From the NCBI GenBank assembly GCA_002384815.1, contig DGBN01000016.1, forward strand, positions 27,999-91,998: 64,000 nucleotides of DNA. The letters are read 5' to 3'. The notes below the pieces were generated by a model that saw only the letters and a list, made by a program, of their open reading frames with translations, had not been told where the DNA came from and ran no database searches. A program made the position numbers and the translations under genes. Positions 17,517 through 26,241 of this stretch are shown piece after piece. Within the stretch, counting starts at the first letter, position 1. Every line of letters begins with the position of its first letter. This stretch comes from Oxalobacteraceae bacterium UBA4003. GTDB lineage: Bacteria > Pseudomonadota > Gammaproteobacteria > Burkholderiales > Burkholderiaceae_D.

Positions 17517-18176
17517 ATGGCAAGAAAGCAATTTGATCTCATCGTTTTCGATTGGGATGGCACCTTGATGGATAGCACTGCGGTAATCGTCAACTGTATC
17601 CAGGCAGCCGCCAAGGATCTTGGCTTGCCGATGCCGACGCAGCAAGCAGCCGCGCATGTGATCGGGCTGAGCCTGCAGAAGGCAATGGAAGTTGCGTTGC
17701 CGGATATTGATCCAAAATATTATCAACGTATGGTTGAACGTTATCGCTACCATTATCTGAATCAGGATGGTGGTCTGGTACTGTTCGATGGCGTGCACGA
17801 AATGTTGCACGATCTTTCGCAGCAAGGTTACTTCCTTGCCGTGGCTACAGGTAAAAGCCGTGTCGGTTTGAACCGGGCGCTGAACTCTTCAAAATTACTG
17901 TCTCTATTCGATGCCACGCGCTGTGCGGATGAAACTTTTTCCAAGCCGCATCCGGCCATGTTGCAGGAATTGACGCGTGAATTGGGACAGGACATGAAAC
18001 GCACAGTCATGGTCGGTGACACTACACATGATTTGCTGCTGGCGCAGAACGCAGGCGCATCCGGGGTTGCCGTGCATTACGGCGCACATACGCCGGCCGA
18101 GTTGCAGGTACTTAATCCATTGTATGCGGCAAACTCGGTTGCCGAGTTGCATACGTGGCTGGATGCCAACGGATAA
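17517..18176 (+). CDS. HAD-family hydrolase, phosphoglycolate phosphatase-like
   Basis: A 219-residue haloacid dehalogenase-type phosphatase. Motif I is VFDWDGTLMDST with the nucleophile Asp, motif II lies in AVATGKSRVGL, and motifs III/IV are SKPHPAML and VMVGDTTHDLLLA. The helical cap between about residues 20 and 80 is the type found in Gph/PgmB. Phosphoglycolate or a similar small sugar phosphate is the likely substrate, but the exact one cannot be told. It sits between rluC (75-base gap) and the Rieske gene (6-base gap). Confidence 0.85.
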   Translation: MARKQFDLIVFDWDGTLMDSTAVIVNCIQAAAKDLGLPMPTQQAAAHVIGLSLQKAMEVALPDIDPKYYQRMVERYRYHYLNQDGGLVLFDGVHEMLHDLSQQGYFLAVATGKSRVGLNRALNSSKLLSLFDATRCADETFSKPHPAMLQELTRELGQDMKRTVMVGDTTHDLLLAQNAGASGVAVHYGAHTPAELQVLNPLYAANSVAELHTWLDANG

Positions 18177-18182
18177 TCAGTT

Positions 18183-18569
18183 GTGACTACCGTGCCTATT
18201 CCCATTTGTGATGCATCTGCCCTGGAAGAGGGCGGCAAAGGAATGCGTTTTCCTGTCACGGCAGGGGGCGACGACGCCACCGGTTTCGTGGTTCGTTATG
18301 CAGGCCTCGTGCGCGGCTATTTGAACCGCTGTGCACATGTCCCGATGGAGCTGGACTGGAATGAAGGTGATTTTTTTGAGTCCAGCGGTTTGTATTTGAT
18401 TTGCGCCACACATGGCGCAATCTACGCGCCAGAAACCGGTCGTTGCGAAGGCGGACCTTGTCGCGGTCGCAGTTTGCGTCGGATAGAAATCATGGAAAAG
18501 GATAATCAGGTATTCTGGCAGCCAGACGAATACGTAAGACCCGCGCGCGCATCAGCCAGCGCGGAATAA
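18183..18569 (+). CDS. Rieske [2Fe-2S] ferredoxin-like protein
   Basis: A 128-residue soluble Rieske protein. The two cluster-binding boxes are plain: C-A-H in LNRCAHVPMELDW and C-x-x-H in ICATHGAIYAPETGRCEGG. There is no membrane helix, Tat signal or oxygenase domain, so it resembles the small Rieske ferredoxins that feed electrons to oxygenases. No oxygenase is nearby; it lies between the phosphatase and sppA, with 6- and 13-base gaps, in what looks like one operon. It starts at a GTG at 18183. The partner is unknown. Confidence 0.85.
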   Translation: MTTVPIPICDASALEEGGKGMRFPVTAGGDDATGFVVRYAGLVRGYLNRCAHVPMELDWNEGDFFESSGLYLICATHGAIYAPETGRCEGGPCRGRSLRRIEIMEKDNQVFWQPDEYVRPARASASAE

Positions 18570-18582
18570 AACAAGTGATGAT

Positions 18583-19593
18583 ATGAGTAACGATAACGAT
18601 CAATTGAATCAAGCTCCATCGCGGCAGGCTGAGCCATCAGTTGCTGCTGCACCGAGGAAAGAAGGCTGGGAGCGTGAATTGCTGGAAAAACTGGCCTTTG
18701 CAACGATCAAGGAACAACGCGCACGACGTCGCTGGGGTATCTTTTTTAAATTCATGACCTTGTTGGTGATCGCTTGCGTCTTATGGATGAGTTTTGGGCC
18801 TAGCGTCAGCGATATTGAAAATGTCGGTCCGCATACTGCCTTGATCAAGATAGACGGCACCATAGAAGCGAAAGGTGCCGGCGATGCGGAAACGGTTATT
18901 TCAGCACTTACCAAGGCGTATGCAGATCCGGGTTCGGTGGGGCTGATTCTGCAAATCAACAGCCCGGGCGGTAGCCCGGTGCAGGCCGGTATCATCAATG
19001 ATGAGATCACGCGCCTGCGCAAGCAATATCCAAAGAAACCCCTGTACGTGGTGGTGAATGAAATTTGCGCATCTGGCGGCTATTACATTGCCGCCGCGGC
19101 CGACCGTATCTACGTCAACAAGGCGAGCATCGTCGGTTCTATCGGAGTATTAATGGACGGTTTCGGCTTCACTGGAGCGATGGAAAAACTTGGTGTCGAG
19201 CGACGCTTGCTGACCGCGGGTGAAAACAAGGGGTTTATGGACCCGTTCAGCCCGCAAACTGAACAGCAAAGAGAATATGTGCAAGGCATGCTGAATGAAA
19301 TTCACCAGCAATTTATCGATGTTGTACGCAAAGGGCGCGGCAAACGCCTGCAAGACACACCGGAAATTTTTTCAGGCCTGGTCTGGAGCGGTGCGAAGTC
19401 GGTTGAACTTGGTCTGGCCGATGGTTTTGGTACCGTTGAAAGCGTGGCACGCAACGAATTTAAAACAAGCAATATAGTTGATTACACGCAGCGCGAAGGT
19501 TTGTCTGATCGCGTGTTGCGGAAATTGGGTGCGGCAGCGGGTGAGTCCGCAGTCAAATCGTTTGTTTTGCAAACGACACCCAGTCTCAAGTAA
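18583..19593 (+). CDS. sppA: S49-family signal peptide peptidase SppA (short type)
   Basis: A 336-residue membrane serine protease that cleaves leftover signal peptides. A polar N-terminus of about 50 residues is followed by one membrane helix (about 56-71, KFMTLLVIACVLWMSFG). The S49 domain then shows the NSPGGSPVQAG oxyanion loop, the nucleophile Ser in ICASGGYYIAAAADRIY, and the catalytic Lys in NKASIVGSIGVLMDGFG. The length matches the single-domain (SohB-like/36K) type, not the double-length E. coli SppA. It is last of the rluC operon. Confidence 0.92.
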   Translation: MSNDNDQLNQAPSRQAEPSVAAAPRKEGWERELLEKLAFATIKEQRARRRWGIFFKFMTLLVIACVLWMSFGPSVSDIENVGPHTALIKIDGTIEAKGAGDAETVISALTKAYADPGSVGLILQINSPGGSPVQAGIINDEITRLRKQYPKKPLYVVVNEICASGGYYIAAAADRIYVNKASIVGSIGVLMDGFGFTGAMEKLGVERRLLTAGENKGFMDPFSPQTEQQREYVQGMLNEIHQQFIDVVRKGRGKRLQDTPEIFSGLVWSGAKSVELGLADGFGTVESVARNEFKTSNIVDYTQREGLSDRVLRKLGAAAGESAVKSFVLQTTPSLK

Positions 19594-19646
19594 TTTTCTA
19601 CGATGAAAGGTTGAAAATTATTTTTTTATGGCACCCTGAAATCGCC

Positions 19647-19850
19647 TTGTAATTTGATTGCGGTGAGCTATATTGATGAAGCGTTACCGACATCTGAAGA
19701 TGTGAATGCAACAACGTCTGCAATTGCAAAGTTGTAACCGCTCGCATTTTGGTGGCGTATCGATGTAAAACATGAAGGTCTTCCGACCTCTCCTCATGTC
19801 TCCTCCGGAGGCATGCAAAACGGCGGTGAAACACCGTCGTTTTGCGTTTA
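19647..19850 (+). ncRNA. Candidate structured small RNA
   Basis: Between sppA and a minus-strand gene, a plus-strand promoter is readable: TTGTAA (19647-19652), 16 bases, TATATT (19669-19674). Downstream lie several stems: ACATGA/TCATGT enclosing AGGTC/GACCT (19770-19799), the palindrome CTCCGGAG (19803-19810), and a 14-bp stem (19815-19828 with 19832-19845) with an AAA loop. The last could end the transcript, although no T-run follows it. No open frame of note lies inside. The hairpins could instead simply mark the ends of sppA and the opposing gene. Confidence 0.3.
19815..19845. terminator. Strong hairpin between converging genes
   Basis: A 14-bp stem with one G-U pair and a three-base AAA loop, opening and closing with GCAAAACGG and CGTTTTGC. 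It sits 20 bases past the stop of the minus-strand methylase gene and about 220 bases past sppA. Such a stem can stop transcription in either direction, but there is no separate T-run; the T residues are in the stem arm. Confidence 0.5.
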
Positions 19851-19864
19851 CCCTCAAGAATTTT

Positions 19865-20617
19865 CTATTCTGCGAGTAATAAAAATACCGTCGGCTTTTT
19901 GTGAAAATCAGGCATCTTGCCAGAGGCACATTCGGCTTTCCATTTTGCCGCTGTTTTTGTCTGGATATTTTCGGTAGGCAAGGTCAGGTCGGTAGCAACG
20001 CTGACCAGTGTGTTGCCGCTGCAGGTGGCAGCCAGAGTTTCCAGCATACCGGCATTGCGATAAGGCGTTTCAATGAAAAATTGGGTCTGCTTTTCTGCGC
20101 GTGAACGGTCTTCGAGTTGCTTGATGCGTTTGATACGTGCGGCTGCATCGATGGGTAAATAACCGTTGAATGCAAAATTCTGGCCGCTCAGTCCACTGGC
20201 CATTACAGCAAGTAATAAAGAAGAAGGGCCGACTAAAGGTTTGACTTGAATGCCTTGAGTATGCGCCAGGCGTACCAGATTCGCGCCCGGATCTGCAACC
20301 GCCGGTACGCCAGCTTCGGAAATCAGTCCGGCATTCTGTCCGGCCAATATCGGCTCCAGCAAGGCAGGTAAATTCTTTGCGTCAGTGTTGACATTCAGTT
20401 CGGCGATGCGGATTTCCTGTATCGGTTTTGTCAGTGCATTGCGGGTACCGATTAATTTGAGAAAAGCTCGCGTGGTCTTGGCATTTTCAGCAATGAAGTA
20501 ATCCAGTTTGGCAGTTATTGTCTGCACCTCGGCTGGAATGATATGTGCGAGCGGATCGGCAGCGTCGATTTCAGTCTGGCCTAGTGTGTTGGGAATGAGA
20601 TAGAGAATGCCGGGCAT
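19865..20617 (-). CDS. SAM-dependent methyltransferase of the RsmI/tetrapyrrole methylase family
   Basis: A 250-residue protein of the fold used by RsmI (16S rRNA C1402 2'-O-methylation) and by cobalamin/sirohaem methylases. It has PGILYLIPNTLG in place of the RsmI GTLYVVATPIGN, then GLISEAGVPAVADPGANLVRLA and GPSSLLLAVMASGLSGQNFAFNGYLP, which bind SAM. It is shorter than RsmI and lacks its C-terminal extension, so it looks like a paralogue. Betaproteobacteria often keep such a gene beside maf, as here (35-base gap, same strand). The substrate is unknown. Confidence 0.8.
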   Translation of the reverse strand: MPGILYLIPNTLGQTEIDAADPLAHIIPAEVQTITAKLDYFIAENAKTTRAFLKLIGTRNALTKPIQEIRIAELNVNTDAKNLPALLEPILAGQNAGLISEAGVPAVADPGANLVRLAHTQGIQVKPLVGPSSLLLAVMASGLSGQNFAFNGYLPIDAAARIKRIKQLEDRSRAEKQTQFFIETPYRNAGMLETLAATCSGNTLVSVATDLTLPTENIQTKTAAKWKAECASGKMPDFHKKPTVFLLLAE

Positions 20618-20652
20618 ATGCTGATGGATATAGGAATGGTTGAGTCTGACTG

Positions 20653-21267
20653 TCAGGAATGGAAAAAACCGATTCCGGCCTGTCGTAACATGGAGGTGAG
20701 GGCGATCAAAGGCAAGCCTGTCAATGCAGTCGGATCGCTGCTTTCAATTTTTTCGAGGATGGCGATACCCAAACCTTCATTTTTTGCACTGCCTGCGCAA
20801 TCGTAGGGTTGCTCTATGCGTAAATAGGCGTCGAGTTCTGCGTCGGGCAAATTGCGGAAGGTCACGAAAGTCTGAATGTTTTTCAGCTGAATTTGCGGCG
20901 ATGCAATGCCGGAGCGTCCGTCGAACAGGCATAGGGCGGTATGAAACACCACTTTGCGCCCGCGCATTTTCTGCAATTGTCTGAGCGCATTTTCATGCGT
21001 GCCAGGCTTGCCGATCTGTTCGCCATCCAGCGTTGCCACCTGATCCGAGCCGATGATGATTGCGTTCGGCACTGTTGCGGCAATGGCAACTGCCTTTTGC
21101 TGCGCCAGCCTTAGGACCGTCGCTTCGGGCGATTCGCCGTGTGTTGCGGTTTCATCGATATTCGGTACCATGACTTCAAAGGGGAGCCCTAGCCTGGTCA
21201 GCAATTCCTTGCGATAAATTGAGCTGGAGCCGAGTATCAATCGTGCTTGCGGGGAAGATGAAGGCAT
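20653..21267 (-). CDS. yceF: Maf-family nucleotide pyrophosphatase, YceF type
   Basis: A 204-residue house-cleaning enzyme that hydrolyses non-canonical nucleotides. The Maf start LILGSSSIYRKELLTRLGL, the catalytic IIGSDQVATLDGEQIGKP and the late YDCAGSAKNEGLGI and GLPLIALTSMLR match the YceF (7-methyl-GTP pyrophosphatase) branch rather than the dTTP/UTP branch. The ATG at 21267 is preferred to a TTG 30 bases upstream, though its ribosome site is weak. It is divergent from the yceD homologue. Confidence 0.88.
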   Translation of the reverse strand: MPSSSPQARLILGSSSIYRKELLTRLGLPFEVMVPNIDETATHGESPEATVLRLAQQKAVAIAATVPNAIIIGSDQVATLDGEQIGKPGTHENALRQLQKMRGRKVVFHTALCLFDGRSGIASPQIQLKNIQTFVTFRNLPDAELDAYLRIEQPYDCAGSAKNEGLGIAILEKIESSDPTALTGLPLIALTSMLRQAGIGFFHS

Positions 21268-21373
21268 TATTTGAGGTTTATTTGAACGACCGCTCAATAA
21301 AAGTGCGCTAACACTTTGACGAATAAGGGAAAAGGCTGTTATTATCGCAGGTTTTGCGGGTTCGACTAAGCCT

Positions 21374-21871
21374 ATGAGTGCTTTTGTAATCGATGCCTTC
21401 GAGTTCAGCCGGCTTAAAGAGCGGCGCGAGGGTGATGTTCCCGTCGCCAGTATGGCAAGATTTGCGGCAGAAACCGTGAATACGTCTGCATCCCTGCATT
21501 GGTCTTTGCAGGGTGGTTCTGATACCTTGAATCATCCGCAACTGATCATGTCGGTCTCCGGTTCGGTCGAGTTGATGTGTCAGCGTTGCATGACGCCGCT
21601 GAAATTCGCGATTGAGTCGGAATCAATATTGATTCTGGCGAAAGACGAAGAACGCGCAGACGAGATTGATACCTTGCTGGCTGACGATACAATAGATGTC
21701 ATTGTCGGATCGAAGACGTTGAACGTGATGGAGTTGATCGAGGATGAGGCTTTACTGGCTTTGCCTTTGGCGCCCAAGCACGATACCTGTCCGGATAATG
21801 CAGCACTGAATGATTTGATGGGGGCAAAGAAACCATCGCCGTTCGATGTGCTGAAGGGTATGAAACAATAG
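21374..21871 (+). CDS. yceD: YceD family protein (DUF177)
   Basis: A 165-residue protein of the YceD family, needed for normal 23S rRNA accumulation in bacteria and plastids. The central VELMCQRCMTPL with its CxxC pair and the C-terminal DDTIDVIVGSKTLNVMELIEDEALLALPLAP block are diagnostic. It is the usual partner of rpmF, which starts 123 bases downstream. Confidence 0.93.
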   Translation: MSAFVIDAFEFSRLKERREGDVPVASMARFAAETVNTSASLHWSLQGGSDTLNHPQLIMSVSGSVELMCQRCMTPLKFAIESESILILAKDEERADEIDTLLADDTIDVIVGSKTLNVMELIEDEALLALPLAPKHDTCPDNAALNDLMGAKKPSPFDVLKGMKQ

Positions 21872-21994
21872 ATTTTTTGCAATCGTTGCGTGTTGAGCGG
21901 ACGTATTGAAAATGTGTGGCAAGGATTACGGTTTTTGCGTTGGTTTGCAAACCGGATGTGTTAAAATTTAAGAACTTAAGGTTTAGGAGTTATC

Positions 21995-22177
21995 ATGGCT
22001 GTTCAACAAAACAAAAAGACACCGTCGAAACGCGGTATGCATCGTTCGCACGACTTCCTGGTTGCTCCGCAACTGAGCGTTGAGCAAACCACGGGTGAAA
22101 CGCACATGCGTCACCACATCAGTCCAAACGGTTTTTACCGTGGTCGTAAAGTCCTGAAAACCAAAAACGACGAATAA
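21995..22177 (+). CDS. rpmF: 50S ribosomal protein L32
   Basis: A 60-residue basic ribosomal protein: MAVQQNKKTPSKRGMHRSHD, then HHISPNGFYRGRKVL. The ribosome site AGGAG lies six bases before the ATG. This version lacks the zinc-binding cysteines found in some L32 proteins, as is usual in Proteobacteria. It follows yceD and precedes plsX and the fab genes, the standard order. Confidence 0.98.
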   Translation: MAVQQNKKTPSKRGMHRSHDFLVAPQLSVEQTTGETHMRHHISPNGFYRGRKVLKTKNDE

Positions 22178-22203
22178 TTTGTTTGTCGTTCAGGCGAAGA
22201 AAG

Positions 22204-22237
22204 CGGCGCGATGAGTGTGAACTTTGCGCCGTTTTTT
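22204..22237 (+). terminator. Terminator-like hairpin after rpmF
   Basis: CGGCGC (22204-22209) and GCGCCG (22226-22231) with a 16-base loop are followed by six T. It may end yceD-rpmF transcripts partly, letting a share read on into plsX. Confidence 0.65.
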
Positions 22238-22324
22238 CATGTGTCGAGACAGCACAGTGCGTCATTTTGAATCAAGCCCGAATTGGCCCATAATTGCGGC
22301 TGGAGTGAGGCACGAGTCAAACCA

Positions 22325-23401
22325 ATGACAATAAAAATATCCATAGACTGCATGGGTGGCGATCACGGCCCTGCGGTCACTATTCCCGCCGCCATTTCGT
22401 TTGTCGAAAGCGAGCCAGACGCCGAGCTGATTTTAGTCGGACTGGAAGATCAGCTTTTGGCCGAATTGAAAAAACACCGGGCTAGCGAACATCCGCGTCT
22501 GTCAATTGTCAATGCGACTGACGTTGTGACGATGGACGATACCCTTGAAGTTGCATTGCGCCGCAAGAAGGATTCTTCCATGCGCGTGGCAATCAATCTC
22601 GTCAAGCAGGGACAGGCCGATGCTTGTGTGTCAGCCGGTAATACGGGCGCTTTAATGGCGATTTCGCGTTATGTGCTCAAGACCCTTCCTGGCGTCAATC
22701 GTCCTGCCATCTGCAGCATCCTGCCCAATCAAAAAGACGGTCCTACCTATATGCTGGATCTCGGCGCTAATGTCGATTGCGAGCCGCAGCATTTGCATCA
22801 ATTTGCATTGATGGGTTCTGCGCTGGTGTCGGCAATGGAAGGCAAGCCCAGGCCGACGGTCGGTTTGCTGAATGTCGGCGAGGAAGATATCAAGGGTAAT
22901 GACATCGTCAAGCAGACGGCGGTATTGCTGCGCGCCGATCATGAGCGCGGCACCTTGAATTTCTACGGCAATGTCGAAGGCAACGATATCTTCAAGGGTA
23001 CGACGGATATCGTCGTTTGTGATGGTTTCGTCGGTAATGTGACCTTGAAGGCATCGGAAGGCCTAGGGCGTTTTGTCAAAAGCGTTTTGACGACTGAATT
23101 CAAAAGAAATCCAATGACAATGCTGGGCGCCCTGATTGCGCGTTCGGCACTGAAGGCAATCTCACAACGCTTGAATCCTTCCCGCTACAATGGCGGCAGT
23201 TTACTGGGCTTGCGTGGCCTGGTTTTCAAAAGCCATGGCGGTGCCGATGCCTACGGTTATCAATGGGCGATCAAACGCGCCTTCGATGCCGCCAAATATG
23301 ATGTGCTGACGCGTATTTCAATCAAAATCGCTGATCTGATGCCGCTTTCCGAAGATTCAGTTACTGCAACAGAAACAACAATAGACCAGAAAACCGCATG
23401 A
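22325..23401 (+). CDS. plsX: Phosphate acyltransferase PlsX
   Basis: A 358-residue enzyme turning acyl-ACP and phosphate into acyl-phosphate, the first donor for phospholipid synthesis. Visible are the start IKISIDCMGGDHGPAVTIPA, the SAGNTGALMAIS loop, CDGFVGNVTLKASEG and LLGLRGLVFKSHGGADAYG. The ATG at 22325 is chosen by family start; an upstream in-frame start would add 14 unrelated residues. Its TGA overlaps the fabH ATG (ATGA), so the two are translationally coupled. Confidence 0.96.
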   Translation: MTIKISIDCMGGDHGPAVTIPAAISFVESEPDAELILVGLEDQLLAELKKHRASEHPRLSIVNATDVVTMDDTLEVALRRKKDSSMRVAINLVKQGQADACVSAGNTGALMAISRYVLKTLPGVNRPAICSILPNQKDGPTYMLDLGANVDCEPQHLHQFALMGSALVSAMEGKPRPTVGLLNVGEEDIKGNDIVKQTAVLLRADHERGTLNFYGNVEGNDIFKGTTDIVVCDGFVGNVTLKASEGLGRFVKSVLTTEFKRNPMTMLGALIARSALKAISQRLNPSRYNGGSLLGLRGLVFKSHGGADAYGYQWAIKRAFDAAKYDVLTRISIKIADLMPLSEDSVTATETTIDQKTA

Positions 23402-24384
23402 CTCCCTATAGCAAAATTATCGGCACTGGCAGCTATCTGCCGCCCCAGCGTGTGACCAATCAGGATTTAATGGCGCGACTTGCTCTCGATGGCATAGAAA
23501 CATCCGATGAGTGGATAGTTTCGCGCAGCGGGATTTCTGCGCGCCATTATGCCGATGCCGACATGCAGTCTAGCGATCTGGCGGTTGAGGCGGCAAAGCG
23601 TGCACTGGACATGGCTCAATTGGCGCCTAACGACATAGACCTGATCATTTTGGCGACCTCGACGCCGGATTTTTTCGGTGGTTTCCCGAGTACTGCATGT
23701 GTGGTGCAGCGCAAGCTGGGTATCACGAACGAATGTGCTGCCGTCGATGTGCAGGCAGTGTGTAGTGGTTTCGTCTATGCGCTGGCGACAGCCGATAAAT
23801 TCATCAAGTCCGGCTCGCACAAAAATGTTCTGGTGATCGGTGCCGAAGTATTTTCACGCATCATCGATTTCAAGGATAGAACGACCTGCGTGCTGTTTGG
23901 CGACGGTTCCGGTGCGGTCGTCATGACTGCATCTGAGGAGCCGGGTGTGCTGGCGACCAAGTTGCATGCAAACGGTAGTTACGGTGATATTCTTTGCGGG
24001 CCTGGAAGAATCAGCAATGGTGTGCTTGAAGGCAGCGCCTTCATGTATATGGATGGTCAGGCGGTATTCAAGCTGGCAATCGGATTGCTGGATAAAGTCG
24101 CCAACGAAGCCTTGCAACTTGCAAAAATGGATGCATCCGAAGTGGACTGGATAGTCCCGCATCAGGCCAACATTCGCATCATGCAGGGCACAGCAAAAAA
24201 GCTGGGTCTCAGCATGGATAAAATGATCGTGACCGTTGATCAGCATGGCAACACATCTGCCGCATCGATTCCGCTGGCGCTGGACGTCGGTGTGCGCGAT
24301 GGCCGTATCAAGCCGGGTCAGCACGTCATGATGGAAGGCGTGGGCGGCGGTTTTACCTGGGGTGCCGCGCTGGTGCGCATGTAA
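23398..24384 (+). CDS. fabH: 3-oxoacyl-ACP synthase III (FabH)
   Basis: A 328-residue condensing enzyme that joins acetyl-CoA and malonyl-ACP to start fatty-acid chains. The catalytic triad is visible: Cys in VDVQAVCSGFVYAL, His in WIVPHQANIRIM, and Asn in DQHGNTSAASIPLALD. The N-terminus TPYSKIIGTGSYLPPQRVTN is typical. It overlaps plsX by four bases and precedes fabD. Confidence 0.97.
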   Translation: MTPYSKIIGTGSYLPPQRVTNQDLMARLALDGIETSDEWIVSRSGISARHYADADMQSSDLAVEAAKRALDMAQLAPNDIDLIILATSTPDFFGGFPSTACVVQRKLGITNECAAVDVQAVCSGFVYALATADKFIKSGSHKNVLVIGAEVFSRIIDFKDRTTCVLFGDGSGAVVMTASEEPGVLATKLHANGSYGDILCGPGRISNGVLEGSAFMYMDGQAVFKLAIGLLDKVANEALQLAKMDASEVDWIVPHQANIRIMQGTAKKLGLSMDKMIVTVDQHGNTSAASIPLALDVGVRDGRIKPGQHVMMEGVGGGFTWGAALVRM

Positions 24385-24436
24385 TTCTGCATTCAAGGCA
24401 GTGTCAATCTGTTGATCATTCAAATTTAAAAATAAC

Positions 24437-25369
24437 ATGAGCAAATTTGCATTCGTTTTTCCGGGACAAGGGTCGCAAGCAATCGGCATGCTGAACGGCT
24501 TTGCCGACAACGCCGTGGTGCAACAAACGCTGACAGAAGCATCGGACGCTTTGCAGTTCGATCTGGCCAGATTGATTGCAGAAGGCCCAAAAGAAGAACT
24601 CGATCTGACCACTAATACCCAACCTGTGATGCTGACAGCGGCAGTTGCGATGTATCGCGCATGGATTGCTGCCGGTGGCAAAATGCCAGTACTTGTCGCA
24701 GGCCATAGCCTGGGCGAGTATTCGGCACTGGTGGCCGCTGGTGTTATCCCATTCAAGGACGCTGTACCTCTGGTACGTTTCCGCGCCAAGGCAATGCAGG
24801 AAGCAGTTCCTGTTGGCCAGGGTGGCATGGCCGCGATTCTCGGTTTGTCTGATGCCGACGTGCATGCCGTATGCGCCGAAGCAGCGCAGGGGGATGTTGT
24901 CGAAGCGGTTAATTTCAATGCGCCAGCACAAGTCGTGATTGCCGGACACAAGGCAGCAATTGAGCGTGCCTGCGAGATTGCAAAAACCAAGGGTGCCAAG
25001 CGTGCGCTGGTACTGCCAGTTTCTGCACCTTTCCATTCCTCCTTGCTGAAACCCGCATCGGATCGTTTGCGCGAATACATGGCTGGAGTGGCTTTCAGTG
25101 TGCCGCAAATTCCATTGATCAATAACGTCGATGTCGCGATTGTCAGCGATGTGGACAGCATCAAGGATGCGCTGGTGCGTCAGGCGGCAAATCCGGTGCG
25201 CTGGGTTGAGTCGGTGCAGAAGATGGCGGCCGAAGGAGTAAAAGATGTGGTTGAATGCGGTCCTGGTAAAGTGCTGGCCGGTTTGACCAAGCGTATCAAT
25301 GGCGAGCTGACCGGTCACGCCATTGTCGATCAAGCGTCACTGGATGCTGTTTTGGAGCTATTAAAATAA
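24437..25369 (+). CDS. fabD: Malonyl-CoA:ACP transacylase (FabD)
   Basis: A 310-residue transferase loading malonate onto ACP. FVFPGQGSQAIGML is the entry motif, the nucleophile Ser is in VAGHSLGEYSALVAAG, and the second catalytic His is in LPVSAPFHSSLLKPA. Its TAA stop shares a base with the fabG start (TAATG), so they are coupled. The length is normal. Confidence 0.97.
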   Translation: MSKFAFVFPGQGSQAIGMLNGFADNAVVQQTLTEASDALQFDLARLIAEGPKEELDLTTNTQPVMLTAAVAMYRAWIAAGGKMPVLVAGHSLGEYSALVAAGVIPFKDAVPLVRFRAKAMQEAVPVGQGGMAAILGLSDADVHAVCAEAAQGDVVEAVNFNAPAQVVIAGHKAAIERACEIAKTKGAKRALVLPVSAPFHSSLLKPASDRLREYMAGVAFSVPQIPLINNVDVAIVSDVDSIKDALVRQAANPVRWVESVQKMAAEGVKDVVECGPGKVLAGLTKRINGELTGHAIVDQASLDAVLELLK

Positions 25370-26115
25370 TGACTACATTTGAATTGGCAGGTCAGGTTGC
25401 TCTCGTAACCGGCGCATCGCGCGGTATCGGCCGTGCAATTGCGCAGGCATTGGCGAAGCAGGGTGTAAAGGTAATCGGTACGGCAACGTCGGAATCCGGC
25501 GCTGCGGTGATTTCTGAATATCTGGCTGATGGCGGGAAAGGTGTCGTACTCGATGTCAATGACGCGGTGCGCTCAGTTGCATTGATAGATGAAATTCAAA
25601 AAGAATTTGGCGTCGCTGTTACGATTCTCGTCAATAATGCCGGGATTACGCAAGATCAATTGGCCATGCGCATGAAAGACGAAGAATGGGATAGCGTGAT
25701 TGCGACCAATCTGACATCGGTGGGTCGCCTGTCGCGCGCCGTATTGCGCGGCATGATGAAAGCCAAGCATGGCCGCATTATCAACATTACATCGGTTGTA
25801 GGTTCTACTGGTAATGCAGGTCAAATGAATTATGCTGCAGCCAAGGCAGGTGTGGCTGGCATGAGTCGTGCGCTGGCGCGAGAAATCGGCAGCCGCAACA
25901 TTACTGTTAATTGCGTGGCACCGGGTTTTATCGATACCGATATGACCAAAACGCTGAGCGAACAGCAAATTTCTGCCTTGCTGCAACAGGTTCCATTGGG
26001 GCGTTTGGGTGTGCCGGAAGACATCGCTGCGGCTGTCAGTTTTCTTGCATCGCCTCAGGCGAGTTACATTACGGGCACCACCTTGCATGTCAACGGCGGG
26101 ATGTACATGAATTAA
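25369..26115 (+). CDS. fabG: 3-oxoacyl-ACP reductase (FabG)
   Basis: A 248-residue NADPH-dependent short-chain dehydrogenase making 3-hydroxyacyl-ACP. The cofactor loop is VTGASRGIGRAIAQALA, the NNAG motif is LVNNAGITQDQLAMRMKD, and the catalytic Ser-Tyr-Lys lie in ITSVVGSTGNAGQMNYAAAK. VNCVAPGFIDTDMTK and the C-terminal ITGTTLHVNGGMYM are typical of FabG. It begins within the fabD stop codon. Confidence 0.97.
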   Translation: MTTFELAGQVALVTGASRGIGRAIAQALAKQGVKVIGTATSESGAAVISEYLADGGKGVVLDVNDAVRSVALIDEIQKEFGVAVTILVNNAGITQDQLAMRMKDEEWDSVIATNLTSVGRLSRAVLRGMMKAKHGRIINITSVVGSTGNAGQMNYAAAKAGVAGMSRALAREIGSRNITVNCVAPGFIDTDMTKTLSEQQISALLQQVPLGRLGVPEDIAAAVSFLASPQASYITGTTLHVNGGMYMN

Positions 26116-26241
26116 TGTTGTAATTAGGTACTTTTGGCTGAAGTTCCTGTTTTATTGGCGACAAAAGCTAAAAGTGAATTTTCAGTGCGCAAACCTGCTA
26201 AAATGCGCGCACTTTCTGTAACCACTCATTGGAGTTAAAAC

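Noticed and set aside
23854..25164. 436-residue minus-strand frame across fabH and fabD
   Set aside because: It is antisense to two enzymes with intact catalytic residues, crosses their gap and has no family motif.
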